NCBI GenBank assembly: GCA_946221915.1
Contig: CAMIKG010000106.1
Coordinates: 1-7,865 of the forward strand
Source of the DNA: an uncultured Erwinia sp.
GTDB taxonomy: Bacteria > Pseudomonadota > Gammaproteobacteria > Enterobacterales > Enterobacteriaceae
Direction: 5' to 3'
Length of the DNA: 7,865 nucleotides
The translations under genes and the position numbers were made by a program. This document shows positions 5,720-7,865 of this stretch, piece by piece; the stretch's first letter is position 1, and each line of letters opens with the position of its first letter. The notes beneath the pieces were generated by a model. It made no database searches, was not told the DNA's origin, and saw nothing but the letters and a program-made list of their open reading frames with translations.

Positions 5720-6797
5720 GATTAACGACATCAATAAATCCTTTGGCCGCACGAAAGTGCTGAATGATATCTCGCTGGACATTGCGTCAGGCGAAATGGT
5801 GGCGCTGCTGGGGCCTTCCGGTTCCGGTAAAACCACGCTGCTGCGCATTATCGCCGGGCTGGAGCATCAGAACAGTGGCCGTCTCAGTTTCCACGGTAAA
5901 GACGTCAGCCAGCTGCATGCGCGCGAGCGCCAGGTGGGCTTCGTCTTCCAGCATTACGCGCTGTTCCGCCATATGACAGTGTTTGACAATATCGCTTTTG
6001 GTCTGACGGTACTGCCGCGCCGCGAGCGCCCGTCCAGCGCCGGGATTAAAAAGAAAGTGATGCAGCTGCTGGAGATGGTGCAGCTGGCGCATCTGGCGGA
6101 TCGTTACCCGGCGCAGTTGTCCGGCGGACAGAAGCAGCGTGTGGCGCTGGCGCGTGCGCTGGCGGTGGAGCCGCAAATCCTGCTGCTGGATGAACCGTTT
6201 GGCGCGCTGGATGCGCAGGTACGTAAAGAGCTGCGCCGCTGGCTGCGTCAGCTGCACGAAGAGCTGAAATTCACCAGCGTGTTCGTGACCCACGACCAGG
6301 AAGAGGCGATGGAAGTCGCCGATCGTGTGGTGGTGATGAGCCAGGGTAATATCGAGCAGGTGGGAACGCCGGATAATGTGTGGCGCGATCCCGCAACCCG
6401 CTTTGTGCTGGAGTTCCTTGGCGAAGTGAATCGCTTTGACGGCGAAGTGCACGGTTCGCATTTCCATGTTGGCGCCCACAACTGGCCGCTGGGTTACACG
6501 CCCGCGCATCAGGGCAAAGTGGAATTGTTCCTGCGTCCGTGGGAGCTGGATATCAGCCGTCAGAGCAGTCTGGAAGCGCCGCTGCCGGTGCAGGTGCTGG
6601 AAGTCAGCCCGCGCGGCCATTTCTGGCAGCTGGTGGTGCAGCCTGCTGGCTGGCATAGCGAACCCGTGAGCGTAGTGTTTGATGGCGACAACGTGGCGCC
6701 GCAGCGCGGTGAGCGTCTGTTTGTCGGCTTACAGCAGGCGCGCCTGTATAACGGTGATGCCCCGCTGCGCGCTGTTGCCTTTGCTGAAAGCGCCTGA
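5709..6797 (+). CDS. cysA: Sulfate/thiosulfate ABC transporter ATPase CysA
   Basis: The ATPase that drives sulfate/thiosulfate import, peripheral on the cytoplasmic face of CysT-CysW. It is 362 aa against about 365 in E. coli. All nucleotide-binding elements are intact: Walker A G35-P-S-G-S-G-K41-T-T, Q-loop Q81, signature L137-S-G-G-Q141, Walker B I157-L-L-L-D-E162, D-loop G165-A-L-D168 and switch H195 in VFVTHDQEEAMEVADR. The C-terminal regulatory (TOBE-like) half, from about 240, keeps the CysA-typical FHVGAH-WPLGYTPA, LFLRPWE-DIS and RLFVGLQ-ARLYNGD blocks. The tail after ARLYNGD is shorter and different from E. coli. The start (ATG 5709) lies within the end of cysW, with AGGAGAG just upstream. 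A stem-loop at 6831-6852 separates it from cysM. Confidence 0.97.
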   Translation: MSIEINDINKSFGRTKVLNDISLDIASGEMVALLGPSGSGKTTLLRIIAGLEHQNSGRLSFHGKDVSQLHARERQVGFVFQHYALFRHMTVFDNIAFGLTVLPRRERPSSAGIKKKVMQLLEMVQLAHLADRYPAQLSGGQKQRVALARALAVEPQILLLDEPFGALDAQVRKELRRWLRQLHEELKFTSVFVTHDQEEAMEVADRVVVMSQGNIEQVGTPDNVWRDPATRFVLEFLGEVNRFDGEVHGSHFHVGAHNWPLGYTPAHQGKVELFLRPWELDISRQSSLEAPLPVQVLEVSPRGHFWQLVVQPAGWHSEPVSVVFDGDNVAPQRGERLFVGLQQARLYNGDAPLRAVAFAESA

Positions 6798-6830
6798 TAT
6801 TTTCTCTGCATCGCAAATCTGAATAACCAG

Positions 6831-6859
6831 GAGGCGGGAATTATCCCGCCTCTTTGCTT
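6831..6859 (+). terminator. Stem-loop between cysA and cysM, weak or partial terminator
   Basis: GAGGCGGGA (6831-6839) pairs perfectly with TCCCGCCTC (6844-6852) around ATTA, a 9-bp GC-rich stem. It is followed by TTTGCTT, an interrupted and short U-tract. It lies 33 bases after the cysA stop and 30 before the cysM ribosome site region. Partial termination or attenuation of cysM relative to cysPTWA is a reasonable inference. Full termination would need cysM to have its own promoter, and none is obvious in the 91-base gap. Confidence 0.7.
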
Positions 6860-6888
6860 ATGCAATATCCCGCTGGCAGGAACCTATA

Positions 6889-7770
6889 GTGACAACTCTC
6901 GAATACACCATCGGCAATACGCCGCTGATCAAATTACAGCGCCTGACGCCGGATAACGGCAGTGAAATCTGGCTGAAACTGGAAGGGAATAACCCGGCCG
7001 GTTCAGTAAAAGATCGCGCGGCGTTGTGGATGATCCAGCAGGCGGAGCAGCGCGGGGAAATTCATCCTGGCGATGTGCTGATTGAGGCCACCAGCGGCAA
7101 TACCGGCATCGCGCTGGCAATGATTGCAGCAATGAAAGGTTATCAGATGACGCTGCTGATGCCGGACAATATGAGCGTTGAACGTCAGGCGGCGATGCGC
7201 GCTTATGGCGCCCGGCTGATTCTGGTCAGTAAAGAGCAGGGCATGGAAGGTGCGCGCGATCTGGCGCAGGCCATGGCGCAACGCGGTGAAGGCAAAGTGC
7301 TGGACCAGTTTAATAACCCGGATAACCCGCTGGCGCACTTCCACACCACCGGGCCGGAGATCTGGCGCCAGAGCGAGGGAAGAGTGACGCATTTTGTTTC
7401 CAGCATGGGCACCACCGGCACGATTACCGGGGTTGGCCGTTATCTGAAAGAGCACGGGCATCCGGTCGAAATCGTCGGGCTGCAGCCGGAAGAGGGCAGC
7501 GCCATTCCCGGTATTCGCCGCTGGCCAGAGGCTTATCTGCCGGGCATTTATCGCCCGGAGCTGGTGGACCGGGTGATCGATATGGGCCAGCAGGAAGCGG
7601 AAGACACCATGCGCCAGCTGGCGCAGCGTGAAGGCATTTTCTGCGGCGTCAGCTCCGGCGGCGCGGTAGCAGGTGCATTACGTATCGCCCGTGAGCAGCC
7701 GGGCAGTGTGGTGGTGGCGATTATCTGCGATCGCGGCGATCGCTATCTGTCCACCGGAGTATACGCCTGA
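6889..7770 (+). CDS. cysM: Cysteine synthase B (O-acetylserine sulfhydrylase B)
   Basis: A PLP enzyme that joins O-acetylserine with sulfide, or with thiosulfate to form S-sulfocysteine, in the cytoplasm. It is 293 aa. K41 in NPAGSVKDR is the expected Schiff-base lysine. T68-S-G-N-T72 is the substrate loop, G174-T-T-G-T178 binds the PLP phosphate, and S255 in GVSSGGAV contacts the pyridine nitrogen. I206-P-G-I-R210-R211-W-P marks CysM and not CysK; the arginines are associated with thiosulfate use. The start is GTG at 6889, with AGGA (6878-6881) seven bases upstream and an N-terminus aligning with E. coli MSTLEQTIGNTP. The protein ends at STGVYA, about ten residues short of the E. coli C-terminus (which continues GEEHFSQGAGI). 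It is downstream of cysA, so the transporter and a consumer of its substrate are together. Confidence 0.96.
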   Translation: MTTLEYTIGNTPLIKLQRLTPDNGSEIWLKLEGNNPAGSVKDRAALWMIQQAEQRGEIHPGDVLIEATSGNTGIALAMIAAMKGYQMTLLMPDNMSVERQAAMRAYGARLILVSKEQGMEGARDLAQAMAQRGEGKVLDQFNNPDNPLAHFHTTGPEIWRQSEGRVTHFVSSMGTTGTITGVGRYLKEHGHPVEIVGLQPEEGSAIPGIRRWPEAYLPGIYRPELVDRVIDMGQQEAEDTMRQLAQREGIFCGVSSGGAVAGALRIAREQPGSVVVAIICDRGDRYLSTGVYA

Positions 7771-7779
7771 CACCGCTCT

Positions 7780-7865
7780 GCTCCCTCCCCCACGCTGTGG
7801 GGGAGGGTTGGGGAGAGGGGAAAAGCGACTCCGGCTTGTAGGCTCCCGCCCCCACGCTGTGGGGG
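7780..7865. repeat. Hairpin-forming repeat, two copies at 62-base spacing
   Basis: A 24-base unit at 7780-7803 recurs at 7842-7865 with one mismatch (T7786 versus G7848). Its core, CCCCCACGCTGTGGGGG, is identical in both. In the first copy CCCTCCCCCAC (7783-7793) and GTGGGGGAGGG (7797-7807) form a perfect 11-bp stem around GCT. In the second, at least 7 bp pair (7849-7855 with 7859-7865) before the window ends. This is a REP-like extragenic palindrome. It starts ten bases after the cysM stop. No U-tract follows the first stem, so classical termination is not supported. Confidence 0.8.
7799..7820 (+). other. Canonical G-quadruplex motif
   Basis: Four G-runs, GGGGG (7799-7803), GGG (7805-7807), GGGG (7810-7813) and GGGG (7817-7820), are separated by A, TT and AGA. 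This fits the G3+N1-7 pattern with very short loops, which favours stability. The first two runs are also the 3' arm of the 7783-7807 hairpin, so the two structures would exclude each other. It is on the coding strand, so it would also be present in any cysM readthrough RNA. Confidence 0.6.

Noticed and set aside
5787..6656. Long open frame on the minus strand opposite cysA, rich in His and Gln.
   Set aside because: The composition is the usual antisense reading of a GC-rich gene. CysA on the plus strand is complete with all ABC motifs.
7783..7865. CRISPR array at the right edge.
   Set aside because: Only two palindromic units are visible, with intervening sequence that looks like part of the repeat, and no cas gene is present.

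Overview
This window looks like an ordinary chromosomal segment of a GC-rich enterobacterium. The proteins read as close relatives of Escherichia coli HemF, YpeA, YfeZ, YfeY, CysP, CysT/U, CysW, CysA and CysM. The divergence level and the reduced gene order suggest the Erwinia/Pantoea group (Erwiniaceae). That placement rests on recalled family sequences and was not checked by alignment.

Layout: positions 1-129 hold G/C-rich inverted repeats downstream of hemF. hemF (aerobic coproporphyrinogen III oxidase) lies on the minus strand. A 160-base divergent control region separates it from ypeA (GNAT acetyltransferase), yfeZ (DUF2919 membrane protein) and yfeY (lipoprotein), all on the plus strand. 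yfeY has a plausible sigma-E promoter in front and a strong intrinsic terminator behind. An AT-rich control region of about 150 bases then leads into cysP-cysT-cysW-cysA, whose genes overlap by 1, 1 and 11 bases. A stem-loop and a 91-base gap separate cysA from cysM. The last 86 bases hold a hairpin-forming repeat present twice with a 62-base period, plus a canonical G-quadruplex motif.

How the genes work together: CysP binds sulfate or thiosulfate in the periplasm, CysT and CysW form the inner-membrane channel, and CysA powers import by ATP hydrolysis. CysM can use the imported thiosulfate directly with O-acetylserine to make S-sulfocysteine. The block is therefore a sulfate/thiosulfate assimilation operon, expected to be controlled by CysB. 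hemF, ypeA, yfeZ and yfeY are neighbours without an evident link to sulfur.

I see no undescribed biological system here. The points most worth a second look are the repeat/G-quadruplex element after cysM, its possible relative at the opposite edge, the U-less perfect hairpin between ypeA and yfeZ, the hemF start and promoter overlap, and the compact gene order compared with E. coli (no amiA between hemF and ypeA, nothing between yfeY and cysP).
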